Shown here in pieces: positions 1 through 13,309 of a stretch of 64,000 bases of DNA. The notes beneath the pieces were generated by a model that was not told where the DNA came from, searched no databases, and saw only the letters and a program-made list of their open reading frames with translations. Within the stretch, counting starts at the first letter, position 1; every line of letters begins with the position of its first letter. The stretch is from Combretum micranthum (Eukaryota; Streptophyta; Magnoliopsida; Myrtales; Combretaceae). The translations under genes were made by a program, and so were the position numbers. The stretch lies in NCBI GenBank assembly GCA_024138025.1, contig JAMXBD010003394.1, positions 1 to 64,000 of the forward strand, in the 5' to 3' direction.

Positions 1-2125
1 ATATAGGATGCTTTATTTCTCTTTTAATCCATGAAATTTCTATCAAATATAATGCATGTTGGATATATATGTGTGTTGTTATATTGTGATGTTGAGATAG
101 CTTAGGATTTGTTTATGGAAGTATAATGATGGTGTTGAGTTGTAGTATGATGAGAAGTGGTATTATTGAGTTATATTGAAGAGTGGATTCATGTTGAAGT
201 AGTGAATGTGAAGAAAGAATGAAATTATAGGGCTAAGTGTGTTTTAATGGTTGAGAAGGAGTTTTGTGTTTCAATGATGTTAGAAGGGAGTTTGTGTGTA
301 TTTGATGATATAGGGTTCTCATACCATGCATTAAGAAAGTTATATTATGGTTTGGAAGAAGTTGGAAGAGTTAAATGTAAAAATTTCATGTTTGAAAAAC
401 AGAGGAAATATGCAACATGAACTGCAGTGTACACCGTCTTGAACGCTGCCAACGTACTTGCCAGCTTTAAAAATTTGGCTACTGATCATTTGAAAGGTAG
501 CCTGAACGTTGCCGACTTAGACCCCAACACTACCGACGTTGAGGTCTACACAGCCGATGCACTACTGACATAATAATTCAAAATTTTGTATAGAATGCAT
601 TTTTTTAACAACGGCTTTAATGCTGCCAGCGTAGAACCCCTACACCGCCGGCGTTTAGTCTTATATTACCACTGTAAATTACCAGCATGGGCCCTAAAAA
701 TTTTAATTTTTCTAACCTTCTTCCAATATCTTCTAATACATGGTATACGGCTTTTGATTAAGGATTTGCCTTGTATGATGTTATATGATATATATATATA
801 TATATATATGTCATGTGATGACTTTGAATTGTTTTTAAATGAGATTCAATAACTTCCTAAGTTTTTAAAATAGTGAGTATAAGTTTCGTTTAGGATAGTT
901 ATGTTGATATAGTTTGATTTGTGTGGAACAGAGATAGATACTTAATTGGAGATTTCCTTTGATTCTCAATCCGATTCAGGTATACAATAATTTGATTGAT
1001 TATTGCTTAGGATAGGCATATTCAAATATGACTTTAATTAAAAACTAATGAAAAGTTTATTGAAATGGTTTGTGGTTGAGTCGTATCTAGTCTGGGGAAC
1101 GGCGACCTTGTCATGATCCAATGGCACGGTAGTGTAGGCGCTTAGCCCAAATATTTGTCATGATGCAATGACTTAATAATTCACCATGACGCAATAATTC
1201 ACCATGACGCAATAGTGGTTTCTTTTAATGGCTAAGTAGATAGCTTATGGAGTTAATTGTGTCGGTATATCTCTACTTAGGCTCGGGAGGAAATAATATG
1301 TTTTAGTTCACGGTTATGGGACTGTTGAACTAAGTGATGTTATAGAATGGGATAAGTGGAGATTATAAAGGAGTGTGAACCCTAGATTAATCTTTATCAG
1401 TTAGATATAGGAGATATAGATATCCAGTCTATCTATATCAACCCTCTGAGCAGTTGTTGTTACTCAGGACTCCCAGAATTCCTAAGCTTGAATCGGAGTT
1501 TGAATACTTCGGTGTTGTTTTACTCACTTAACTAACGATAACGAAGTTATTGTAAATTGTTGCATTGCATTTAGTTAAGTGTGCATGGCATACGTATTTG
1601 TTTGCACTATTGTGTATTGGGCCTTTGGCTCATGCTGCTATCTTGCAGGTGATTATGATGATGAGCTCTATGACGATATGGCATATGGGACTGACTGAGA
1701 GACATCCATGGATGATTAGGAGTGTGACCTAGTAGTGGTTGTTTAGGACTTTTGATGTATTTTTGTGAAGTGTCTAGGCTTATTTGTTAAGCCCTGAAAT
1801 GTAATTTTATTTTAAGTGGTATATGTAATGTAGTTTGTTTGTATGTAAGTTTTATGTGTTTTGAGTGATCCTTGAAAGACCTTCAATTAATGTATGTGAT
1901 GTATGTTTTGTATATATGAGATGACCTACTACTTATGTAGTGATAGTATTTCTTAATTCAAATCATGTGATTGTTATATCTGTTTTAAGTAAGCAATCAT
2001 TACAAATACTTCTTTTTAGACGACCTTATGTATAATACTTGGATATTTCCTAATACTTCAGTATTATGCATGGTCGGGGGATTTGGCATATTTAATCTAT
2101 GGGTTAAGTGGGTCGGGTCCTTATA
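1..2125 (+). repeat. Partial LTR, family A (3' portion), cut by the window's left edge
   Basis: This matches, in reverse complement, the sequence at 62463-64000. Shared blocks include ATTGCATCATGACA motifs near 1110-1210, a block with TTGCATTGCATTTAGTTAAG near 1560-1580, and a terminal block with ACTTCTTTTTAGAC and GTCGGGTC at about 2005-2120. The 3' end reads GTCGGGTCCTTATA, where the copy at the right edge ends GTCGGGTCTTTACA, so the terminal CA appears mutated. No primer-binding site follows. A Ty3/gypsy-type origin is inferred from general LTR layout, not from any coding domain. No gene is seen here; the 88-codon frame at 586-852 crosses an AT microsatellite and looks fortuitous. Confidence 0.6.
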
Positions 2126-2139
2126 ATAATTATGGGATT

Positions 2140-3079
2140 ATATATGCTATCTTGATGTATTGAGAAAAATGTGCTAAGAATATTGAAACCGGGTGATTAA
2201 TCAATGTATGTTTATATGCCTTGATTATGAGTGTTTGCCAATTGATTGGTCACCTATGAAATTGAATTAATGATTATTCGGATTAACAAGTAATACGGAC
2301 ATAATCACCTCACGATGGGGATGGTGCACTTAATCATGATTGGTTCTCTGTGATCCATAAACGATATGAATGAGATGGATTACCCATGAGCCATAAAACG
2401 AAACAGTTGCTGGGTTGCCCATGAGCCATAAAACAAAACAGTAATTCAAAGTAGTACCGCAGGATTCGTTAATCTGCTAACCCCGAATGGAGGGCGTAAA
2501 TACATTCAACATATGATTTCTAGTTGATCATATGTCTCTTTTGCCCATGTGGTTGTTGCATTTTCATATGGATGATTAAATCAACTTATTTGAATGTATG
2601 TAATTGTGGAATATGTGTATTCTAGAAGATTTACTCACTAAGCTAGCGTAGCTTATACCTCCATAGCTTCTTTTTGTTACAATTCCTATACCTTTGGTTG
2701 CATCCCAGGACTTGGCCAACTCAGGTAACACAAGATTAGGAGTTTTCCCTAGAAGTTTATGTTTAGCTTTTATATAGACTTCCATAGGAAACCTTAAACG
2801 CTTGAGTTGTTGTCAAAAATTTATACCTGGACTAATTATTATTTTGCGAGGGAATGGCCCATAGTATTTTATAAATGATTTTGAGATATCTGTGGTTTAT
2901 ATTTTTATGTTTATTCTATTAAGTTAAACTATTTATCTCCAATTGTATATATATTCTATTATCATAAGGGAACGTCTTGCATCCAATACAAGACTTTTGA
3001 ATAACTGTGATAGTGATTCCTAAGTCTTGTTTAGTATGCGGCGGACTGTTACGCTTAGGGTACCCTTTAGGGCTTGACA
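2140..3079 (+). repeat. LTR fragment, family B (3' end only)
   Basis: It resembles 10600-11613. Both have a block with CCCCGAATG followed by ATTCAACATATGATT, then TACTCACTAAGC, then a terminal stretch with a GGCGGACT box, GGGTACCCTTT and the end GGGCTTGACA. Its 5' part is missing; it starts where the family A LTR stops, so one element probably truncated the other. No PBS follows the end. Exact left border is uncertain. Confidence 0.5.
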
Positions 3080-3998
3080 ATCTACCTTGGTTTATTTAGT
3101 AGCAATCCTTTTTTAAGTCACAATGCCCTTAGGAACAAATGTCCCTTCGGAAGCCTTTCCTTTTCAAATTGCGAACCCATCATGAGCAGGAAAATTGGTT
3201 TTTACTCTTGTATCCCTCTACCCATCCTCCTAGTAACTTGCAAGACCTTTTGGCAAGCTTTTGTCTTGCTTGGCTTTGGCATGAACAGTCTTGAAATGTT
3301 CGCACTGTCTCCTCTGCTAGTACCTTCTGCAAAATACAGAGAAAGAGAAATCAATTAGAAACATCAAAGGGTCAAAACGAGCGAACCCACAATGAGTGCA
3401 CTCCAAGTGGCTACCCCCATTTAGCAAAACCTCAATCCCATGCGCCTAAGATAGACTACCTAAGATGTACCTTGAATATTCCTCTCCCCTCTTCAGAAAA
3501 CACTTAAGGTTTGGAACAAGGACCCCACTCTAGAAAAATTGCACGACCTTATTACCATCCAAAAGGCTCGGCCTTAATCGAACGACGTCACGTCATGAAC
3601 ACCTTTAATTCATCTATGGTCTTCTAATCATTCAAAGCAATGCTAGTTGACCCTCTATGGGTGACACCTTCATTTAACAAGTCGTAAAAGGAGTGTTTTG
3701 TTCTAGCTCCACCACAATAAACTTTTGTTTCCAAATTTTCATTAATGAGTCTAACCTAGTGAATAGCATTAACTCCTTTCTTTGGTGAAGTCGAACCTAC
3801 CCATCAATGGTGCACTTGATGGTTAAAAAAATATTGGACTAGCTATGGAGAAAGCCACCATCACAATCCAGTACATAAAGCCTTAAAGACAAACAAAAGC
3901 CACCAGGAATTAGACATCAGTCAACTCCAGCATAACTTGATCATTCTGGCTAAGTACAATGATAGTATAACCACATGGAGCTTCTGTGGAAAATTACT
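3080..3998. other. Intergenic, no gene recognised
   Basis: This is the left flank of the solo LTR that starts at 3999. The minus strand has short, broken coding-like stretches, but I could assign no domain and several stops interrupt them. It may be eroded retroelement internal sequence; this is a guess. Confidence 0.4.
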
Positions 3999-4951
3999 GT
4001 AAACCCTTGAAATTTCAGTTAAATTTAAACTTGATCTTAGAATTAAAAGTCAACCGAAAACCCTAAAGGTCAACAAAAGACAAGTACCAACCCCAGAATT
4101 TAGATACGGCAATCCCGTATTCTTTAGCCTTAGAAAACGAAATTGAAATGATTAGTGATAATAGTTCGTAATAATATAAGGAAATGTAAAAATATCATAT
4201 TCGCAAATTTCGAGTTTCATTCGGACCTTAACGGGATCAGCTCTCGAAAAGCACATCCCGGAACTCAGAATAGTAAAAAAATTCCGATAACACTATTAAG
4301 ATCGAAATAATACAAGGATTTCAAAAATATATGTTCCACAATTTTTCGGTAACTAAAAATAACATATGTTGCATTTATATGCATATTTTCCTTACTGCCG
4401 ATATATTATTGGTATTGTTAACTATTCATTGTCCAATACTACTATTCATCTATTTCTACTTTACCTTACAACCTATTCTTACTACATACATACTTATTTT
4501 TCTACTTTTTTAATTTCCATACACCTTCACATCAATCATACTTTACATTTTTATTACTTTTTATTACAAAACAAACAAAATAATTCACTCTCTCTCCCCT
4601 CTCTCAAGTGGCTAGCGCCTCTCTCTCTTCCTCCATCAATTTATTTTATTACATCTAATTTTCACTCTAAAATTTCTATAAATACCCCCTTCCCTTTACT
4701 TCACTTCTTTCACACCATCTTTACACATAACAAAACTCTCTCAAATTCACTCCACAAATACTCTCCACAAAAATTTCTCTCTACCAAAACTCTCTTTCAC
4801 CAATCACTCACAAAATCCTCATCTACACACAAACCATCTACTATTTTCTATTACCTACATAATGCCCCATTCATCTACCATATTCTTCCTACACCATAAA
4901 CACTTTAGGTAAAACTCCTAATCTTAGTTTATTCACTCATGTCATGTAACT
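3999..4951 (+). repeat. Solo LTR of family B, 5' part (U3 and promoter), interrupted at 4951
   Basis: The LTR starts TGTAAACCCTTGAAATTTC. The copy at 36723-40953 has the same start on the minus strand. The flank before it is ATTAC and the flank after the 3' part (ends 11613) is GTTAC, so a 5-bp target duplication with one mismatch brackets the whole LTR. It carries a TATA box at 4677 followed by a CT-rich leader. It breaks off at 4951 after ATGTAACT, where a second LTR has inserted, and resumes at 8817. Without the insertion it is about 3.75 kb. Confidence 0.65.
4677..4684 (+). promoter_or_regulatory. LTR core promoter (TATA box)
   Basis: TATAAATA is followed about 30 bases later by a CT/CA-rich stretch typical of plant transcription starts and leaders. 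The same arrangement is on the minus strand at 8157-8164 in the inserted LTR, so the position is conserved in the family. The leader explains the long open frame at 4366-4899, which I do not regard as coding. Confidence 0.55.
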
Positions 4952-7900
4952 TGTCACGCCCCGAAGGGTACCATAAACGTGGAAATCCGCCACATACGGT
5001 ATTAAAACTTAAGAATGACTTCTCAAAGTCACGCGAAAGTTTTCAACACCATAAGTAAGGCGTCTATCACAATAATAGGAGACACCGGCGGGATGTATAG
5101 TTTGAGATAGTAAATATAGCAATACAAGAATCTAAATAACATCAAATTTATCATTAATAGAATATAATCTTTACATCATCTTAGGGGTTTTTCCCTTATA
5201 ATTCTCCAAACAATCATAATAACAACTTAATCTTTTCCACAACCAAATAATACTAACACCAAAAGATATTAGAGGATAATTAACCTATGATCTTCAAAAG
5301 ATTTCCATAAGCTTTACTAGGATATCATTCCACTTGAGCATATGAAGTCATCAAGTATAAAAGATATTGTCCTGTTACAACAAAGGTCTATCGGAGTGTA
5401 AGCATAACTAGCTTAGTGAGAATATTCATAAATCAATGTACTTGTATCAATAATTTCAAACAAGTTATTAACAAACATATGAATGCATCAAACATGTGAT
5501 CAGGCAATACATATGATCTACCGGAAATCATATGTTTGAATGGATTTACCCCGCCATTCCGGGTTAGGTGTTCCAGGTTCTTTAAAACCCAACTCAAAAT
5601 CCAACTCATGTAGTTTATTTCAGGCTCTTACTAGCCATCACAAAATAGTTCTTTTAGGCACCTATCGTCCATCTTAAAATAGTTCTTTGAGGCACTTATC
5701 GCCCATCTTGCGATTTCTGGCTACTGCACACCCGACTACTAAGCTCTTGTCCCATCGAGATTAGCAGCTCATGCAATGAAATTAACTACGCGATACGCAT
5801 GAATCAATTAATATAATTCATAGTATATTTTTAAAATAATTTAAAGGTGATCATAGAATTTTTGCACACACTCCAGCAGAATAATAGCGAAACATAAGTT
5901 AATTCACAACGATTCATGCCTCGGTATGCTTAATATTCTTTCAACCAATATTATCATACATAATTCATTTCATCTTTTCCTACTTCTAATGCTTCTAGCT
6001 ACAAGCATAACCAAGTACGAGAAAGGTAGGAAATAAACTCACTTGGCCATGAAGATCTATCTTTCTTACGGATGAGTCGATCGGTAATTCCACTAATCAA
6101 AATAATCCTTCGGGTATGAATACTCCTCCTCGGGTTCACCTAATCAAGAAGAATACCTGTAATGAGTATTTCTTGTTGATTCTATGGTACTTATAAAAAA
6201 CTATATCATAAGATCGTTAAAATTCGCGTAGAAGGTAATTCCAACTTAAAATGGCCATAGCTTGGTCATTTTAACTCGGAATTGCGCTTATAATATATCG
6301 TTTTCTACCTACTCGAAAAGATTTATCCATTTCTAAGATTATTTTTGTCATAAAAAGCCATTTGGGTTGCAAACTAACATGGTACAGAATAGTTACGAAT
6401 TTATAATTCTCAAAATATGATTTTTCCAAACTTTGCTTCACTCAAAAATTCTTAAGAAAAATATATGGATATATATATATATATAAAATTGAAAAATCCT
6501 TTGAACATATATTTATACTCATATGTATGCATGATTTTGATAGTATTGTCTTAATATTGATATTTCATAAACAACTTGTCTTTAAGGATTTAAAAGACAA
6601 GACTTTTGAAAATTTCTCCTTTTTGAATTGTTAGAAGGAAAACAAAAATATATTTGAGTTGTTATGAGCAAATGTTTTTCTATTTCCATTTTCTTATTTT
6701 TCAAAAGTAAATTTTATTTCAAAAATTTGGTTCTTTAATTTATCTACTAACTTTATTTCTAGTGATTAAAAATAAGCTTTTCAAAATATTCTTTAAGCTT
6801 CAAATATTTGAAGTTGTATTGAATATATGTTTTCCTTATATTTTTATAGATATACCTTTAAAACTTTATTTTCTTGACACATTTTATTTTTCTAAGTTGG
6901 TTTTCAAAATAGTGAATTGATGTCATCTCGGATTGGAAAACTTGTTTTATTCTTAATATTTGTTAAATGGTAGAATAACTCCTTTAGACAAGTTTATAAA
7001 AAAAGCTTTCTTAATAAGGAATTGTTAACATTATAACTTAATAAAACTTCGTTTTAATTTTGAAAGATAATAACAATTATAAAATTCAAGTTTTGAAGAT
7101 GCTTTCATAGCGTGTGATTTTCAAAGTCTAAAATGAACCTATTAAAAGGTTTAGTTGAGTTCAAGTTTTTAGTTCAAGACTAAAAATTCTTATCTTTAAC
7201 TTTTAAAAGAAATGAGTTTCTTTTATTATTTTGAAGAAATCTATATTATTACTTCTTCTAAAATTTATGATTAGCTTATTTCGAAAAGAGCGGGTTAGAA
7301 AAGAAAACTTAGATCTTTTTGTTGAAATTTCTTTTGTCAAGAAATCTAGTTTACTTTTTCTTTATTTAAGAAAGAACCCATTTTTATTTTTACTTAAGAC
7401 AACAATATTATAATCATGCATGAATATGTAGTGATGTAAAAGTAAGAATAAAACATAATAAGATAAAAAGAAAGAAATACTTGTAGGTAAATAAACATAA
7501 ATAAATAATCAAGCATTGGGAACCTTAGCTTCATCAAGGTATCCCGATCATGTATTGGGAGCCTTAGCTTCATCAAGGCAACCTGGGACTAAGAATGGAC
7601 TAGTCCCAAAAGAAAAGAAATTTGTTTTGACTTGATATGGACAAGTCTAAGACTAGAAAGACTAGTCTTAATAAATTGCATAAAACAAGTAAATAAATAA
7701 ATTATAAGACTTGGAAATAAATAAATAACAATGAGCTTATATGCTCTCAATAAATATATATACATAGTATACATAATATTATATAAGTTAGATTAGAGCA
7801 AAAATATCAATAATGAAAATAAAAACATAATAACATAATGTAAAATAGGAACATGAGCAAAAACAAAGCATGAACATATTGTTGCTTCTTTAACTGATAT

Positions 7901-8816
7901 GAGCCTAAGAAACATACACTATGCTCATGCTAAGTTGTATGAACATGATGAAGAAATTCAAGTAGGATTTTACCTAAGGTTTAATGGAAGGTTTTGAAAG
8001 AGATGAATGAGTTTTGTGTTTGATATTTTTCTTGAAGAGTAAAAATGGGTAGAGATTTATTTTGTAAGAGATTTGTTGGAGAGAGGTTTTGAGAGAGTAT
8101 TTTGGTAGAGTTTTGTTATGTAAAATGAGTGTGTGAAAGATGAATGAGGAAGGGGGTATTTATAGAATTTTTGGAGAGAATTTTGGATGTAATAAAATAA
8201 ATTGGAAAAGAAAATAAAATGGGATAGAGAGGAGAGAGGGGCGCCAATTCCTTAGTTGTAGGGGGGAGATGGTTTTATTTTTTTGATTTTTGATAAATGA
8301 AATATGTAATGTATAAGGTAGATGTGAAATAAAATTGTATTGGAAAAGTAAAAAGTAAGAAAATAGGTATGTAAGTAGTAAGAAATAGGTGTAAGAAAAA
8401 ATAGAGATAGTGAAATAGTAATGAATAGTAGGAATAGTACTATGAATAGTAGACTAGACATATGAAATACCGGTAGTAATAAAAATACTCGTAAACGAGC
8501 TGTATCTGTTATTTTTAATTACCGAAAAATTCTAAAATTGATATTTTTGAAATCCTTGTTTAATTACGAGTCTTTTGGTGTTATCGAAATATTTTTAATA
8601 TTCTGAGCTCTGAAACACGCTTTTCGAGAATTGATCCCGTTTGAGTTCGAAGGACACTCAAAATTTGCGAATCTGATATTTTTATGTTACCCTATATTAT
8701 TACGAACTATTTTAAGCCACTAACTTAATTTCATTTTCTAGGATTTGAGGATGCGGGATTGCCGGAGTTGAAATTGCTTGATTGTCTTGGTCTTTGTTGA
8801 CTTCTGAACTCTGTTT
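4952..8816 (-). repeat. Family B LTR inserted in reverse orientation inside another family B LTR
   Basis: On the minus strand the 3' end is GGGTACCCTTCGGGGCGTGACA-like, seen on the plus strand as TGTCACGCCCCGAAGGG at 4952. Target-site copies TAACT (4947-4951) and TGACT (8817-8821) differ at one base. Blocks shared in inverted order with the outer LTR include the TATA region, a GCCTTAGCTTCATCAAGG block at 7560 (inverted at 9117), a TGGCCAT..TTTTAACTCGGAATT block at 6250 (inverted at 10310), and the 3' terminus (inverted at 11540-11613). The outer and inner copies align clearly but with many substitutions and indels. The inner 5' end lacks the TGTAAACCC start and is probably short by about 55 bases. 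No coding domains are present. Confidence 0.65.
8157..8164 (-). promoter_or_regulatory. LTR core promoter (TATA box), minus strand
   Basis: TATAAATA on the minus strand sits in the same context as 4677: CCCCCTTCC and a CACTC-rich leader follow it. Transcription would run left toward 4952. Confidence 0.5.
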
Positions 8817-11613
8817 TGACTAGCATGGCCATGGTGTTGTTTTGAAACTCATATGAGTAGTAAAAGTAACAACATGTTCATATTTTGTTCTTGTACATGA
8901 AATTCTAATTTTTCTATGTTGTTATTATGCTTATATATATGTTGATTATTAATGATATTATTGTTATTATTATACTATAATCTAACTCTATATGTATTAT
9001 TAAGTATATGTATATCTATATTTTTAGAGCCTAATGCTCACTAACTATCTCTAACTTGCTATTATTATTGCTTTTCTTTTTCTCTTTTGGGACTAGTCTA
9101 TTCTTAGTCTCGAATTGCCTTGATGAAGCTAAGGCTCCAAATACTTGACCGGGTTACCTTGATGAAGCTAAGGTTCCCAATACTTGATATATTAACTTGC
9201 TTATTATATTACTTATTATGCCTTTCTTGTATTTTCATATTCTCATACTACATATTTATGTCCATGCATGAACATATTGATGTTGTCTCACAAGATTTTC
9301 TTAAATAAAAAAAAAAAAAAAGAGATTGAGATTTCTTTCCAAAAGTAAAATTATGTCACGTAAGAAATGAATTTTTCCATAAAGACTTAGAAATTTATCT
9401 TAGCAAATCTTTTCCAAAAATCTAGAAGAGTTCATCATAAGTTTTTAGTAACCAAAAAACATAGGAATTTTTTGATAATACATAAAGTAGATATGTTAGA
9501 CATACACTTTACAAAACCATAAAGTGAAAAAAAAAATTCTTTAAAAATTAAAATTTTAAATCCTTTATTAACAAGAGCTTTACCAAACTTCATTAAGAAA
9601 GTTTCACCAATATTCTAAAATATCAAGAAATAGACTAGTTTGAAAAATCACCAAGAATGTTTCTTTTATAAAAATAAAATGTTCTTAAGAAATAAGATTA
9701 GTAAACAATTTAGGAAATTACTTTAATTAAATGAAATAAACTTTAGGAAAAGTTAAGAAAATGTAAAGTTTGATAAATTTTAACTACTCTCAAATAGTAT
9801 TTAGAAACTACCCTCTCAACCTCTAGAAATTAAGTTATAAGAAACTTAGAAAGACAAAAATCACTTTTAGAAATTTGAAAGACTAAGGAAATAGAATTAA
9901 AAAAAGAAAAATACTCACTTAAAAATAATTTAAGGAATTTTCCAACAAGCTAAGTGAAAATTTTCAAAATTTTTCTTTTCCAATTTTTAGAAAAGATTGC
10001 TTTTACAAAAATCATGGTTGAGACGACTTCATTAAATTCATGCATTTGATATGAGTCAATATATATATATATATATATATATTTTAAAGGTTTTTCCAAC
10101 TATAATAATATCTATATTTTGGTACAAGTATTTTTTTGATAAAGAAAAGTTTGCAAATTTAAGTTTTGAAAACTAGAATTTTCGTGGTAAATATGTACCC
10201 TATAGTTTCGGGACCCAAACAATCTTTTTTGATAAAAAATAACCTTAGAAATGGATAGATCTTTTCGAATAGGTAGAAAACAGTATATTATATGTGAAAT
10301 TCCGAGTTAATATGAGTAAGTTATGGCCATTTTAAGTTGAAATTCCCACCTATACGAATTTCACAACAACTAGAAAATAGAGTTAGAAGTTTTGATCAGA
10401 AATTCCATGGAATACTCGTTTTGGGTATTTCCTTTGTTTAGGAACCGAGTAGGAGGACGTATACTACCATGAGGACTACTTCGACTAAAGGATTATCATA
10501 ATGGCCGAGTGAGCCTATTTCCCTTATTTTTCATGCTCATGCTTATGCTTATAAATTAGTTGCACTAGATTTAAGAAAAGATAAGATTGAAGATTCATGT
10601 GTTTATAACATGTTGAAAGAATATTAAGCATATCGAACCACGAATTGTTTGTAATAGATTATATGTTTATTAGCATGTTGAAGTGTTTGAAATTAGTTGG
10701 TCACTTGCAAGAAATTGAAAAATAATGGCTAGGCTCTAAATAAAAGTTGATACATGCACTTCATGAGTTGAGTCACATTACAATCACTATTGTACAATTG
10801 GTGGGACAAGTGTATGATAGTGGTGGTAGGCATGACAGGTATATTATGTGTGTGGCGAGAAAGAGCCGGTAAAAACTACATAAATTTATGGCTAGTAGGA
10901 GTCGGTAATAACTACATATTTTTTATAGTGAATAAGAGCCGATAAGATCTATAAAAAAATGACTTTTAAAAGAAGTGATGGCCATAATGGGCCGGAATAC
11001 TTAACCCCGAATGAAGAGCGTGATTCATTCAACATATGATTCCCGAAAAATCATATGTCTTATATGCTCACGTGCTTGTTGCATCCAATTTGCTTGTCTA
11101 ATAAACTTGGTTGTTATTTTATTTTCAATGTAAATATTGAGATTATACTCACTAAGCCCATAAAGCTTACGCACTTATAGACATTTGTATTCACAAGAAC
11201 ACCTGTTCTTATACCCTAGGTCTCCTTATATCCACACAAGTTTTCTTTTGGGAGCTTTTAAAGGAAATCTACTTGAAGGATTAAACTAGAATCCCTTTAA
11301 GATATTTTGATGTAGTATTTAAGTTATTTGTAAAGACCATTAAGTATTTCGATCCTTAGAGTTTTGGCGGGAGTATGCCCCTAAGAATTATGTAATAGAC
11401 TTTTAATTGTTATTATGAACTATCTTTATTTCTAGATTCTTGTATGTTCAACATTACTTGCTTAGACCACACTTCCCAAAAGCGTCTCCAATTACCGTGT
11501 TAGACGTCTTACATGTAATACCGAGACTTTCGCATAACTAAGATATTCATTCTTAAGTCTTGATATTATATGTGGCGGACTACCACGTTTAGGGTACCCT
11601 TCGGGGCGTGACA
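8817..11613 (+). repeat. Solo LTR of family B, 3' part
   Basis: It continues the LTR broken at 4951. At 8821 TAGCATGGCCATGGTG aligns with the uninterrupted version read from the inner copy. It ends at 11613 with GGGTACCCTTCGGGGCGTGACA-type sequence followed by GTTAC, which matches ATTAC before 3999. No primer-binding site or internal domain follows, so this is a solo LTR rather than the end of a full element. It contains an (AT)n run at about 10060-10081. Confidence 0.65.
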
Positions 11614-13309
11614 GTTACTCCTATAGTCTATGTAAGTCTTCCTAAGAAACATGCCTTCACTAATCCCCATTCATTGGACGTCTGATTACTTTAATCAAAT
11701 GGTCAAGAATCAATGGTGTAGAATGATGTCACTAATCAAATTACAAACATGGCAACCATCACCTCGTACCACTACGACACGTGAAAGTGTGTAGATGGTC
11801 CCATTAGAATTTGAAAAACCATAAATTCTCCAATATGACTCCCTATAATATACGACTTAGTTACCAACTTGACTCACTAATGTCATTTGTTGCTCATATT
11901 TGCCATTTACCTAAGTGCACAAGCTGACTCTTTTTGCTTAGCCACTCCGCTAAAGACCTATCTAAGGCCTAAACTCACCTTGGTCGACACTTCCATCTAA
12001 ATTACTTCCATTGCTAGTCCCACGACAAACGGAGTAGGGGTGTCAGACAAATGTTAATGATCTAATCTAAAATACGGGCCACTAAAATTGAGTCAAGCCC
12101 ATAAGCAAATTGGGCTAGTCACTTAAGCCAAAGCCCTGACTATGCTAGCCATTAGATAAAGCTCTACCTAGTACTTATCGTCTTAGCTTGGCATTCGGCC
12201 AACCCCTTCAACGCTTAGTTAACCCTTTACTCTACACCTCTCAACACATGTTCCTTAGTCGAGCTCGACACATATAATAGTGGAGCAATAGGTTCAACCT
12301 ACATCTCCCACAATAGCTGTCAACTGCTCACTTGCCACTATCCCATGATCCCACGACATGCTTAATCACTAGATTGACCAACTATAAATAGCCCCCCTCT
12401 CTTTATGGGATCAGTAATGTCGCATTTATCACTCTATATGCACATAATTCATTAGACCATTGCTATGATTACTTACTTAAGCATTGAAGAGGTAGCAACG
12501 AGTCTGTGCCTGGTGTGTCACTAACGAGTTTTGGTTGTATGGGCCCTTCACAATAGCAATCCAAGGCTAAATTCTTTATATTCGAACTCTATCAAATTTG
12601 AACTAACGACAATATAAAAAACAAAGATAAGTACTATGAAAATAAAGTTAAATGATATCAAGCCATCAATCGTGCTATTAGTATAATGGGTATGCATATA
12701 GAAGTATAAATTGAAGTTGAAATGTAAAGGATTACCATTTATTAAGATAAAAGTGTTAAAAGAACCTACTAAGTCTTATTTCTTATATAGAATTTTTTTT
12801 TCAACTATTATGGAAAGTTTAACATGTTCAAATTATAGAAAATGTACTTTGAAAATTTAATGTTTAAAAAATATGATAAAAAAAAACTTTGTAAGTTCAA
12901 CATGTGACTTCCCTCTTATAAGTTTTATAGGATACAAAGTTTATGGTGGTATTAACCTCGGTTCTGATTTTAAAATTTGAGACGAACCATAATCACTGTC
13001 TATCTTATACTAGCTTACCTCCATGAAGAATAGACCAAATGATCGTAGAGGTTAAGAGCTAGTTAATATCACAAATTTTTTAAAGAAAATAATTGAAAGT
13101 ACTGCATATTTCATGTTCATTTATAAGCATCCTAGTTACCATATAAAAATTGAAAAAATTATATCAAAAGATACCAACATTTTAACATAAGTCAAATAGG
13201 ATAACGTCTCGGTGGTTAAAAAATGAGGAGCAACGTTCATAAAATGGCTGACTAAGGGATCATCGTTTTAAAAATGTGACAAATGAATAAAAGAGATCAT
13301 TTACTTGCT
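11614..13309. other. Intergenic, no gene recognised
   Basis: This is AT-rich sequence with stops in all frames. I see no domain, RNA gene or clear repeat boundary. Confidence 0.4.

Noticed and set aside
3100..3900. Minus-strand stretches that might be eroded retroelement gag
   Set aside because: Stops and shifts are frequent and no zinc knuckle or conserved gag motif could be found.
4366..4899. 177-codon open frame, plus strand
   Set aside because: It lies over an LTR promoter and CT-rich leader. The peptide is low-complexity (H, T, L, S) and the inverted copy of the same DNA at 7965-8560 has no matching frame of that length.
4952..11613. Reading the 6.7-kb inverted repeat as one foldback DNA transposon
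   Set aside because: The arms' internal order, the separate near-matching target duplications, and the clean continuation of one LTR from 4951 to 8817 fit a nested LTR better. The missing 5' terminus of the inner copy leaves some doubt.
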